Assembly (NCBI GenBank): GCA_002151545.1
Contig: CP021237.1
Location: forward strand, 5,642,001 to 5,706,000
Source of the DNA: Sphingobacteriaceae bacterium GW460-11-11-14-LB5
GTDB taxonomy: Bacteria > Bacteroidota > Bacteroidia > Sphingobacteriales > Sphingobacteriaceae
DNA length: 64,000 nucleotides
Direction: 5' to 3'
A model generated the notes under the pieces. The model did no database searches, was not told where the DNA came from, and was given only the letters and a program-made list of their open reading frames with translations. A program made the position numbers and the translations under genes. Numbering within the stretch: the first letter of the stretch is position 1; each line of letters starts with the position of its first letter. Positions 56,549 to 64,000 of the stretch are shown here, piece by piece.

Positions 56549-59500
56549 ATGAAATTTAAACTATTAATTCTCTCAATTCTTGTTTCTTCGTCTATTCAGG
56601 CACAAACAAATTTGAACCCAGGTTGGGAATATTTTTTTAAAAACAACCGGACAGCAGCACGCGATTTTTTCACTAAGGCAGCACTTAAACCCACATTTTC
56701 TGATGAAGCGAATGTTGCGCTATCTATGATGACAGAAATGGATCGGCCGGCCAATGAAGGTTTTAACTACCTAAATAAATTATCCAATACTTCTAAAAAC
56801 CCACAGTCATACCTAGTTGCACTTTGGAGCGATTTACCTAATAATGCTTCGAGGATAAAAACGGCGGAGCAATTGGAGTTTTATAAAAAACTGGCAACAC
56901 GAAAAGATGTTGATGGTACCATTAATGCATTGGCTTACGCATCATTAGGTTCGCATTTCGAAGAAAAAAAACAATATACCGAAGCCGATAAGTATTTCAA
57001 TAAAATAGGTGAAATCGAAAATTGGTTAATCACGGGCGAATATGAAAATATTTCGACCAGTGGTTTCGATAAACCTTATGATGATATTATAGCCCACCCG
57101 GAACTTAATTATGTTTTTACCGGTAAAAAGAACCGCAAATTTAGCTGGAGAACGGTGCCTTATGTAAGACATGATAAATGGTTCGATTTTACCTATTATA
57201 ACACTTACGAAAATGCATTACAGTTTGCCCAAACTTTTGTTAATGCACCCGCAAGTACCACCGCACAATTAAGAATTGGCGTATCCGGATCGGTAAAGGT
57301 TTGGGTAAACGATCAGCTTTTAATCAGTGAGTCTGAAGAAAGAAATAACGACCTTGATGCCTACATCGTACCGGTTAAATTAAACCAGGGCTACAACCGC
57401 GTTTTGGTGCAGATAGGCGAGAGTTATGCTGGCCGATCGAATTTTATGCTGCGGTTAACTGATGCCAACGGAACGCCATTAAACAATCTTTCTACTACGA
57501 GCACGCCGCAGACATATTCAAAAGAAACAAGTCCGGTTCCTGCGCAGCTAAAACCAGTTGGCTTTAAATATTTCGAAGATGCCCTAAAAGCAAAACCACA
57601 AAGCTATCTAAATCAGTTAATGATGGCTAAGCTTTATTTGCGTTTGGGAAATGTGTTCGATGCAAGATTGATCCTGGAGAAACTTAAAAAACGTTTTCCT
57701 GAAAGCACCTATCTCAACCTGATGATGATAGAACTGTTTGTTAAAGCCGATAACAGAACCGGTATTGAAACACTCAGGGAAGAAATTAAAACACACGATC
57801 CGGAATGTTCTTTAGCTTTGGAACTTGTATACACGGAGCACTTTCAACAGAATGATTATGTGCGTGCAAAGGAAGTTCTTGCTAAACTGGAGAAAATTTA
57901 CGGAGAGGATGAAGCTGTGCTGCTGAAAAAACTCAATATACTCGGTCAGGAGAAAAAGCAACCTGAAATTATAGCTTTAGTGGAGAAAATTTATCCTCAA
58001 TATTTAAGTTCAGCTGATATTGTCAATTTAAAATACCTGATTGAAGTACAGATCAGGAAGAACCCTAAAGCGATTGATATTTTGCAGAAATATATTGATG
58101 AGAATAACGATTACAAAGCAGCTAAATATGTAGCAAAGTTACATTTAGATAAAGGGGAAACCGACGCCGGTATTGATATTTACAAAAAGGAATTAGCGAA
58201 CGATCCGGTAGGATTTGCAATCTACACTGACCTTGCAAGTATTTATTATCAGTTGCAACAATACGATGAGGCAGAAAAATTATATTTAAAAGTACTCGAA
58301 ATTGATCCTAACAATGCATTTGTATATTCTCAGTTAGGTACGCTCTACAATGCAAATAAACAGAAGGAGAAAAGTGTTAAAGCGTACGAAAAGAGCTTAC
58401 AGATTAACCCTAATAATTACACGGTTATCCAGTTGTTAAGAACACTTCAGGATAAAAAAGCCGTATTCGATTATTTCGACAAACCCGATGTTAAAACCCT
58501 GGTGAGCAAGGCGCCGTCTAAAACCGAATATCCTGATGGGCAGGTTGTGGTTTTAAATAATGAAGTGCAGAAAGTTGTATACGAAAATGGCGGATCGGAA
58601 GAGAAGCACTTTTTTACAGCAAAAATATTAACCCAAAAAGGACTGGAAAGCTTTAAAGAATATTCGATTTCATACAACAACGATCAGAATTATGCTGTAG
58701 AAATAGCGGAGGTGATAAAAGCAAACGGAACAAAAGTTCCTGCCGAAACCAATAACAACGAATTGGTGTTTACAAACCTCGAAATTGGCGATGTGATTAA
58801 TATCCGTTACAAAATCGAAAATTTCCATGTTGGGGCAATGTCTACTCACTTCTGGGACTCTTTCTATTTTAGCGATGGTTTAGATAACCTTAACATTAAA
58901 TACTCACTGTTAATCCACCGTGATAAAGCCTTTAAATATGTTTTTTCACAACAGGATATTGCGCCGGTTAAAACAGCGAAAGATGAGTTTGACCTGTATG
59001 TATGGGAAAAGAATAAACAGGAAGCTTTGAGGTATGAGGATAAAATGCCTCCAATGGATGATGTAACCAATATGCTTTATTTATCATCTATACCCGACTG
59101 GAAATTTATTGCAGATTGGTACGACAATATTGCATCGGCTAAAGCGCGGAGCAGTTATGAAATAAAAACAGTAGTAAACGACTTGTTTGCCGGTAAAAGT
59201 AATTTGGATGATTTAACCAAAATCAAGATGATTTATAATTACATCATTACCAACATCGCATACAGTTCAGTATCGTTCAGGCAAAGTGGTATTATTCCTC
59301 AAAATCCATCAACGGTTATTAACACCAGAATTGGCGATTGTAAAGATGTATCTACGCTTTTTGTGAGTATGTGTAAGGAGGCTGGAATTACAGCAACGCT
59401 GGCTTTGGCTAATACCAGAGATCGCGGACAAAATACGCTATTGTTGCCTAGTATCGAATTTAACCACTGTATCGCCAAATCTACCATCGGAGGGAAAGAT

Positions 59501-60277
59501 TACTGGGTTGAGCTCACTTCCGGTACCTTGCCTTTTAATACTTTCAGCAATACATTTTTGGGTTCTAATATCCTCGAAATTAATAAAACAAGCACAGCGT
59601 TGGCCAAGTTTAATCCGGGTATAAGAGGAAGAAATATGATGGGCTACAAAACCGAGGTTAAACTGGAAAATGCCGACATGACGGTTAAAGAGACCAATTG
59701 GAATACGGGATCAATGTCTAGCTATATCAGAAGTGTTTTTAACGATTTGAGCAGTGCAGATCAAATCAAGAAAATGAAAGAGGACCTAACCAGTATTTAT
59801 CCTGAAAACGAGATTTATAACCTTAGTTTTACCAACCTCAATACCTCAAAATCGAGTTCAGATACTGTTGGAACAGCCTGTTCATATAAATTGCTCAACG
59901 TAAGTAAAAGTGTAGCGGGCATGTCGATATTCTCTATTCCATGGTCAAACAAGTCTTATGCAACAGCCTTGCAGGTGGTTGCACCGCGGAAATTTGGTAT
60001 CGATCTTACCCAGCTTTTTGGTGTAGATGAGTCTAATCAGGAACTATCATTAGAACTTCCGACCGGAAAAGCAATGGTTCAGCCTTTTAAAGCTGTTCAA
60101 CTGAGTAATGATTTTGTCGATTTTAAACTCGAAAGTGTACAGCAGGGGAATAAACTTGTTTTAAAACGGACTTTTGCACTAAAGAAAGATTATGTTCCTT
60201 TAGATAAGATCGATCAGTTTAAAGCTTTTTATAAAGAAATGGCCGACGCCGATGATCAGCAACTGGCCATGAAATAA
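56549..60277 (+). CDS. TPR / DUF3857 / transglutaminase-like protein
   Basis: A 1242-residue protein starting MKFKLLILSILVSSSIQAQ, a signal peptide; an earlier ATG 25 codons upstream gives no better signal. Residues about 30-350 include a jelly-roll-like part, about 380-630 are TPR repeats (YDEAEKLYLKVLEIDPNNAFVYSQLG) and about 690-850 form a DUF3857 domain. A transglutaminase-like domain follows (about 900-1010) with catalytic Cys in RIGDCKDVS, His in FNHCIA and, at the usual Asp position, Glu in WVELTSG. It is probably periplasmic. Role unknown; in the family these are envelope-associated. Confidence 0.83.
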   Translation: MKFKLLILSILVSSSIQAQTNLNPGWEYFFKNNRTAARDFFTKAALKPTFSDEANVALSMMTEMDRPANEGFNYLNKLSNTSKNPQSYLVALWSDLPNNASRIKTAEQLEFYKKLATRKDVDGTINALAYASLGSHFEEKKQYTEADKYFNKIGEIENWLITGEYENISTSGFDKPYDDIIAHPELNYVFTGKKNRKFSWRTVPYVRHDKWFDFTYYNTYENALQFAQTFVNAPASTTAQLRIGVSGSVKVWVNDQLLISESEERNNDLDAYIVPVKLNQGYNRVLVQIGESYAGRSNFMLRLTDANGTPLNNLSTTSTPQTYSKETSPVPAQLKPVGFKYFEDALKAKPQSYLNQLMMAKLYLRLGNVFDARLILEKLKKRFPESTYLNLMMIELFVKADNRTGIETLREEIKTHDPECSLALELVYTEHFQQNDYVRAKEVLAKLEKIYGEDEAVLLKKLNILGQEKKQPEIIALVEKIYPQYLSSADIVNLKYLIEVQIRKNPKAIDILQKYIDENNDYKAAKYVAKLHLDKGETDAGIDIYKKELANDPVGFAIYTDLASIYYQLQQYDEAEKLYLKVLEIDPNNAFVYSQLGTLYNANKQKEKSVKAYEKSLQINPNNYTVIQLLRTLQDKKAVFDYFDKPDVKTLVSKAPSKTEYPDGQVVVLNNEVQKVVYENGGSEEKHFFTAKILTQKGLESFKEYSISYNNDQNYAVEIAEVIKANGTKVPAETNNNELVFTNLEIGDVINIRYKIENFHVGAMSTHFWDSFYFSDGLDNLNIKYSLLIHRDKAFKYVFSQQDIAPVKTAKDEFDLYVWEKNKQEALRYEDKMPPMDDVTNMLYLSSIPDWKFIADWYDNIASAKARSSYEIKTVVNDLFAGKSNLDDLTKIKMIYNYIITNIAYSSVSFRQSGIIPQNPSTVINTRIGDCKDVSTLFVSMCKEAGITATLALANTRDRGQNTLLLPSIEFNHCIAKSTIGGKDYWVELTSGTLPFNTFSNTFLGSNILEINKTSTALAKFNPGIRGRNMMGYKTEVKLENADMTVKETNWNTGSMSSYIRSVFNDLSSADQIKKMKEDLTSIYPENEIYNLSFTNLNTSKSSSDTVGTACSYKLLNVSKSVAGMSIFSIPWSNKSYATALQVVAPRKFGIDLTQLFGVDESNQELSLELPTGKAMVQPFKAVQLSNDFVDFKLESVQQGNKLVLKRTFALKKDYVPLDKIDQFKAFYKEMADADDQQLAMK

Positions 60278-60316
60278 AATGAGCTATTTGTAATTCACTT
60301 CGAATTTGTCACGTTA

Positions 60317-60367
60317 AGCTTGCCGAAATGCTCTTTAAGATGTTTAAAACAGGTCCTTCGGCAAGCT
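60317..60367. repeat. REP-like inverted repeat AGCTTGCCGAA/TTCGGCAAGCT
   Basis: AGCTTGCCGAA (60317-60327) and TTCGGCAAGCT (60357-60367) are perfect inverted repeats with a 29-nt loop. Same plan as the element at 44664-44717. It starts 40 bp after the DUF3857 stop. Confidence 0.7.
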
Positions 60368-60541
60368 ATTGTGACAGATCACAAAAAAGGTCGTCATTGC
60401 GAGGAGGAATCCCGAATGTTCGGGAAAGCAATCTTTCAAGCCCATGTTCCTTGCCATAAAGATTGCTTCCCCGAAAGTCATCATCGTGTGCACACATCTT
60501 TGTTAGCGTGTATTTTTTGACATATTCTAAAGGCGATCGTC

Positions 60542-60569
60542 ATGCTGAACTTGTTTCAGCATCTTTTTT
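60542..60569 (+). terminator. Terminator-like ATGCTGAA hairpin
   Basis: ATGCTGAA (60542-60549) pairs with TTCAGCAT (60555-60562) around CTTGT, followed by C and six T residues. This GTCATGCTGAACTTGTTTC element is also a dispersed repeat in Bacteroidota. It may terminate the DUF3857 transcript. Confidence 0.6.
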
Positions 60570-61159
60570 GCTATTAAAAACATTATAGCCCAAAAAGAAC
60601 TATCGTTTACGCACAAGTATTAATTTTTTCCGCTCTCTGCCGCGGGGCATGGTAGTTTTTCGCAGATCATGCTGTTTTTATTTGTGCTCAAGTCCCGATT
60701 TTCATCGGGGTTGGAGCGCCAAAGTACCCAAAGCGCTTTGTCAATCCGGCAAGGTGGCTTCTCACTGCCCTAGGCTCATCAAAAAAACAGCGGCACTTCG
60801 TTTAATCAGGAATTGTTTTTATTTCTTTAGCCTGATTGAGCCCTTCGGGTTTTGTGTTCAATACCTTTTAAAAGCTGAGAATCATGATTATTGAACACAA
60901 ACCACTGCGTTTAAGGTTTGGTAGTGCTATTTGTTCTATTCCGCAAATGTTTTTTTTGATTTTTCTGCCACTTTGGATTGAAGAAGTTCTTCGGCAAAGC
61001 CTGAACTTTATTAATGTTGGTTAGCAAAAATGCCTAAAAAAACCAAATCAGAAGATCTGCCCACACGATAACAAAAGTTCGGGACAGACAGTCGGCTGAA
61101 AAGTCCTTCCCGCAATGACGATTCCTCACAGTCTATCACTGCAAAAAAATTATACCTCT

Positions 61160-62044
61160 TTATTTTTTTCTCTTATTTCTATATGCTTTAGGCGACATCC
61201 CCATTTGACGTTTAAAAAAGCGGGAAAAATAAAACGGATCACTCATGCCAATTTCTGTTGTGATCTCTTTTATGCGCATAGGAGTAAACATCAAATACTG
61301 ACAGGCTTTTTGTAGTTTAAGGTGATTTACATATTCCATAGGCGGGTACCCTGTTTTTTGCTTGAACAAAAAAGATAAATGAGAAGCAGAAATATTTAAA
61401 TCAGTGGCCATCTGCGTTAATGATAATGTTTGCTGAATATTATTCGTCATATAATCAATCGCTCTGTTTACAATACCCAGGTCCTGGTTAGTTTTGTCGA
61501 TATCGAACTTATTTTGGTAGGCAAAGCTTCCTAAAAAGTGATAGAAGCAAAGGCTGGAATACTCCATGTTTTCGACACTGTAACCACGCTCAAGCTGATG
61601 GTATATCGTGTCGAATAGTGCTATTCTTTTTTCAGAATAATGGATAAATTCTTTGCCGTTATTTAGTCTTAAACTGATGTCATTTACGATAGAATCGGCA
61701 TTTTGGCCGGTAAAGTGTGCCCAATAAATAGTCCATGGATTATTTCCAACGGTACCATAAACATGTTCGGTGCCTTTAGGGATGATGAAAAAATTATTGG
61801 GTTCTATCTCATAAACTTTTTTGTCTATTTTAACCGTTCCCCGCCCTTCTGTACAGTAAATAAGGATATGTTCATTTGTGCCATTTGCCCTTTTTCGGTA
61901 ATGAAAACGTGCTTTAGGGTAATAACCTATACTGCTTACACACATGCTGTTGATTACACTGTTGCTTGCGCAAGTTTTGGATAGTATTTTTTTTGGCACT
62001 ATTACGGCCTTTTGCCCCTCAAAACCATCATTTTTTTTTATCAT
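61160..62044 (-). CDS. AraC-family regulator with cupin sensor (sugar-responsive)
   Basis: A 294-residue regulator. The N-terminal cupin has the AraC_N signature (YCTEGRGTVKIDKKVYEIEPNNFFIIPKGTEHVYG) and aromatic residues for a sugar ligand. The C-terminal helix-turn-helix pair is typical (LTQMATDLNISASHLSFLFKQKTG; EITTEIGMSDPFYFSRFFKRQMGMSPKAYR). It is divergent from a sugar-porter gene, 125 bp away, and is its natural activator. A 10-bp palindrome lies in between. Confidence 0.92.
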   Translation of the reverse strand: MIKKNDGFEGQKAVIVPKKILSKTCASNSVINSMCVSSIGYYPKARFHYRKRANGTNEHILIYCTEGRGTVKIDKKVYEIEPNNFFIIPKGTEHVYGTVGNNPWTIYWAHFTGQNADSIVNDISLRLNNGKEFIHYSEKRIALFDTIYHQLERGYSVENMEYSSLCFYHFLGSFAYQNKFDIDKTNQDLGIVNRAIDYMTNNIQQTLSLTQMATDLNISASHLSFLFKQKTGYPPMEYVNHLKLQKACQYLMFTPMRIKEITTEIGMSDPFYFSRFFKRQMGMSPKAYRNKRKK

Positions 62045-62106
62045 TCTATTTTTTTACAAGAAAGTAAGAAAATCCATTATTATCCTCAATCCGTGCATTG
62101 AAATGT

Positions 62107-62116
62107 TACCGCGGTA
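62107..62116. promoter_or_regulatory. Perfect 10-bp palindrome TACCGCGGTA between AraC and sugar-porter genes
   Basis: TACCGCGGTA lies in the divergent gap, 54 bp before the porter start and 63 bp before the regulator start. It is GC-rich in an A+T-rich gap. An operator role is inferred from symmetry and position only. Confidence 0.35.
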
Positions 62117-62169
62117 TACTGATGTTTGTGTATGTTTTGTATTTATCAATAACCAAATATATGCACACA

Positions 62170-63501
62170 ATGTCTCAAAGCAAATTTAATACGGCTTACA
62201 TCACTTTCATCTCCTTACTTGCGGCAGGCGGGGGCTATTTATTTGGCTTCGATTTCGCCGTAATATCAGGCAGTTTACCCTTTTTAGAGAAACAATTTCA
62301 GCTTACCCCTTACTGGGAAGGTTTTGCAACCGGCAGTTTAGCTTTAGGCGCCATGGTAGGCTGTTTGATTGCCGGTTATGTGTCTGATGCGTATGGACGT
62401 AAGCCGGGGTTAATGATTGCAGCATTTGTGTTTTTAGCTTCGTCCTTAGCGATGGCTATGGCGCCAAACCGTGATTTTTTTATTGTTTCCAGGTTTTTTT
62501 CCGGCATAGGGGTTGGCATGGCGTCGATGTTATCGCCGATGTATATCGCCGAATTGGCGCCTCCAAAATTTAGAGGCCGTCTGGTTGCCATTAATCAGTT
62601 AACGATTGTTTTGGGGATATTGATTACGAATCTGATCAATTATACGTTAAGAAATACTGGCGAAGATGCCTGGCGCTGGATGTTTGGGCTTGGGGCAATC
62701 CCTTCAGGTATCTTTCTTATAGGCATTTCAATACTCCCTGAAAGTCCGAGGTGGCTGGTACAAAAAGGTAAAAACGAAAAAGCACTTAAAGTTTTAAATA
62801 AGATCGGAAATCATGAATTTGCTGCCGATGCTTTAAAAAATATAGAGCAAACCTTGCAACGCAAATCCAATGTGGAGCATGAGAGTATATTCAATAAAAT
62901 GTATTTCCCTGCAGTGATGATCGGTATCGGTCTGGCTATTTTTCAGCAGTTCTGTGGCATTAATACCGTTTTTAATTACGCACCTAAATTGTTTGAAAGC
63001 ATAGGTACCTCGCAGGATGACCAGCTTCTACAAACAGTGTTTATTGGAGCGGTAAATGTGATATTCACGATTTCGGCCATGTTTTTAGTCGATAAAATAG
63101 GAAGAAAACCATTAATGCTGATCGGGGCAGGTGGTTTGGCCGTTTTGTATGTGCTCATCTCTCAGTTGTTGGCATCTGGCTCTACCATGGTTTCCTGGTT
63201 TTTATTGAGTGCCATTGGCGTTTATGCCGTTTCGCTTGCACCGGTTACCTGGGTGCTCATTTCGGAGATATTTCCAAACAAAGTCCGTGTAAAAGCCACT
63301 ACCTGGGCTATACTATGTTTATGGGGTGCATATTTTGTGCTTGTATTTACCTTTCCAATTTTATTCGATTGGCTCAAAGAAAGTATTTTTTACATCTATG
63401 CAGCGATCTGCACTTTAGGCTGTATTGGGATCTGGAAATTTGTTAAAGAAACCAAAGGAAAAACCCTCGAAGAAATCGAAGATATACAGATAGTACATTA
63501 A
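62170..63501 (+). CDS. Sugar-porter family MFS transporter
   Basis: A 443-residue transporter starting MSQSKFNTAYITF; an ATG three codons earlier (62161) is equally possible. It has twelve predicted spans. Family signatures are present: FGFDFAVISG in helix 1, SDAYGRKPG between helices 2 and 3, PESPRW at the end of helix 6, DKIGRKPL and the C-terminal PETKGKT-like KETKGKTLEEIE. It imports a hexose, pentose or similar sugar with protons. It diverges from the AraC regulator and precedes a DUF5107 gene by 101 bp. Starts further upstream run into the promoter region. Confidence 0.92.
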   Translation: MSQSKFNTAYITFISLLAAGGGYLFGFDFAVISGSLPFLEKQFQLTPYWEGFATGSLALGAMVGCLIAGYVSDAYGRKPGLMIAAFVFLASSLAMAMAPNRDFFIVSRFFSGIGVGMASMLSPMYIAELAPPKFRGRLVAINQLTIVLGILITNLINYTLRNTGEDAWRWMFGLGAIPSGIFLIGISILPESPRWLVQKGKNEKALKVLNKIGNHEFAADALKNIEQTLQRKSNVEHESIFNKMYFPAVMIGIGLAIFQQFCGINTVFNYAPKLFESIGTSQDDQLLQTVFIGAVNVIFTISAMFLVDKIGRKPLMLIGAGGLAVLYVLISQLLASGSTMVSWFLLSAIGVYAVSLAPVTWVLISEIFPNKVRVKATTWAILCLWGAYFVLVFTFPILFDWLKESIFYIYAAICTLGCIGIWKFVKETKGKTLEEIEDIQIVH

Positions 63502-63602
63502 ACCTGGTTTACAATAAAATAATTACCGCACTCAACAAACCATGCAGATTAAACCTGCAATGCAATAATATTACTATTTACGATTAACACTTTATATACA
63601 AT

Positions 63603-64000
63603 ATGGAAGTAAAAGCCTGGGAAGAAAAAGTAATTATCCCTACCTATAAAACGAGCGGGCCAGACAAGAATCCAATGTTTCTTGAAAAGAGAATTTATCA
63701 GGGAAGTAGCGGCACGGTTTATCCGCACGCTGTAATAGACCAGGTATATGATGAAAAGGTAGATCAGGAATATCTTGCTGTTTTTCTGGAAAACGATTTT
63801 ATTAAAATCATGATTTTGCCAGAACTGGGTGGACGCATTCAGATGGCCTACGATAAAACAAATGATTATCATTTTGTTTATTACAACCAGGTTATAAAAC
63901 CAGCGCTTGTGGGTTTAACTGGTCCCTGGATATCGGGAGGAATAGAGTTTAACTGGCCCCAGCATCACCGTCCCAGCACTTTCGATCCTATAGATTTTAC
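63603..64000 (+). CDS. DUF5107-domain protein, 3' end outside window
   Basis: The first 132 codons of a gene that runs off the right edge, starting MEVKAWEEKVIIPTYKT. The text ILPELGGRIQMAYDK and PWISGGIEFNWPQHHRPS is characteristic of DUF5107 proteins, which often have C-terminal TPRs and sit beside sugar transporters. The beta-rich fold resembles galactose mutarotase-like domains. Function is unknown. It follows the sugar-porter gene, so it is probably in the same operon, under the AraC regulator. A minus-strand frame overlapping it is a shadow. Confidence 0.85.
   Translation, partial: MEVKAWEEKVIIPTYKTSGPDKNPMFLEKRIYQGSSGTVYPHAVIDQVYDEKVDQEYLAVFLENDFIKIMILPELGGRIQMAYDKTNDYHFVYYNQVIKPALVGLTGPWISGGIEFNWPQHHRPSTFDPIDF

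Larger units (their letters stand above)
60278..61159. repeat. Long repeat-rich gap after the DUF3857 gene
   Basis: These 882 bp hold no credible gene. They contain the REP-like inverted repeat (60317-60367), the GTCATTGCGAGGAGG...AAGCAATC element with inverted half AAGATTGCTT (about 60393-60473), a terminator-like hairpin (60542-60569), a GC-rich decayed stretch (60640-60850, with the hairpin CCCGATTTTCATCGGG at 60693-60708) and CCCGCAATGACG near 61110, the reverse of the 60393 element. It looks like an accumulation of dispersed intergenic elements, perhaps a decayed mobile element. Confidence 0.5.

Noticed and set aside
60320..61315. Several plus-strand frames of 66-81 codons
   Set aside because: They are scattered across dispersed repeats and into the AraC gene on the other strand. 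None has a sensible start or composition.
63549..63872. 107-codon minus-strand frame
   Set aside because: It is the shadow of the DUF5107 gene, whose plus-strand translation is clearly protein-like.

Overview
The window looks like a chromosomal segment of a Bacteroidota bacterium in the family Sphingobacteriaceae, most likely Pedobacter or a close relative. The genus is an inference from protein style. Supporting signs are the low GC content, TAnnTTTG-type -7 promoter elements, almost no Shine-Dalgarno sequences, a b558-type sdhCAB operon, LytTR and LuxR two-component systems, secreted oxidoreductases with Tat signals, and non-SusC outer-membrane barrels. Both ends cut through genes: a copper-binding DUF326 protein at the left (1-240) and a DUF5107 protein at the right (63603-64000).

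Layout. 1-7.2 kb holds small accessory genes (cold-shock protein, TlpA-like lipoprotein, GxxExxY protein) and the succinate dehydrogenase operon. 7.2-11.2 kb has a candidate small RNA and a BlaI/BlaR1-like operon whose M56 peptidase is fused to TonB C-terminal and receptor-plug domains. 11.3-14.6 kb has an unfamiliar signalling cassette: a small protein with a C-terminal Cys-Pro tail, a multi-spanning membrane protein, a histidine kinase and a LuxR-type response regulator, with a second copy of the small protein next door. 14.9-21 kb carries a stand-alone LuxR domain, an M28 peptidase, an ABC exporter with a small membrane protein, and a divergent LytS/LytTR pair with a matching direct-repeat operator. 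21-33 kb is mostly housekeeping and envelope genes: PlsC, NUDIX, two tandem outer-membrane barrels, a D-2-hydroxyacid dehydrogenase, OsmC, an M1 peptidase, GreA and HIT. 33-46.6 kb contains an ECF sigma factor with a membrane/barrel partner, pirin, an old-yellow-enzyme with its ArsR regulator, a histone-H1-like protein, HxlR/DoxX, an arylsulfatase, SDR/AraC, CDGSH, GNAT and an alpha/beta hydrolase. 46.7-55.6 kb is a sugar-oxidation locus: a ROK regulator diverging from three Gfo/Idh/MocA dehydrogenases and a HEAT-repeat protein with two 3-keto-glycoside hydrolase (DUF1080) domains. 56-64 kb holds a DUF3857/transglutaminase TPR protein, a repeat-rich gap, and an AraC/sugar-porter/DUF5107 locus.

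How the parts may work together. The ROK locus fits oxidative glycoside cleavage: a dehydrogenase makes a 3-keto sugar and a DUF1080 protein cleaves it. Two dehydrogenases carry Tat signals and the DUF1080 protein a Sec signal, so much of this is probably periplasmic. The LytTR regulator probably controls the adjacent ABC operon, because a 21-bp-period direct repeat lies between them. A similar repeat lies upstream of an unknown gene at 573.

Main points for a second look: the small-protein/kinase cassette (11.3-14.6 kb), the M56-TonB-plug fusion, LytTR-type operators, a greA leader that begins with a terminator-like hairpin, several -7 elements only 4 nt from the start codon (probable leaderless mRNAs), a candidate small RNA at 7.5 kb, and a cluster of four tiny hairpins at 29.6 kb. 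No tRNA, rRNA, CRISPR array, transposase or prophage gene was recognised.
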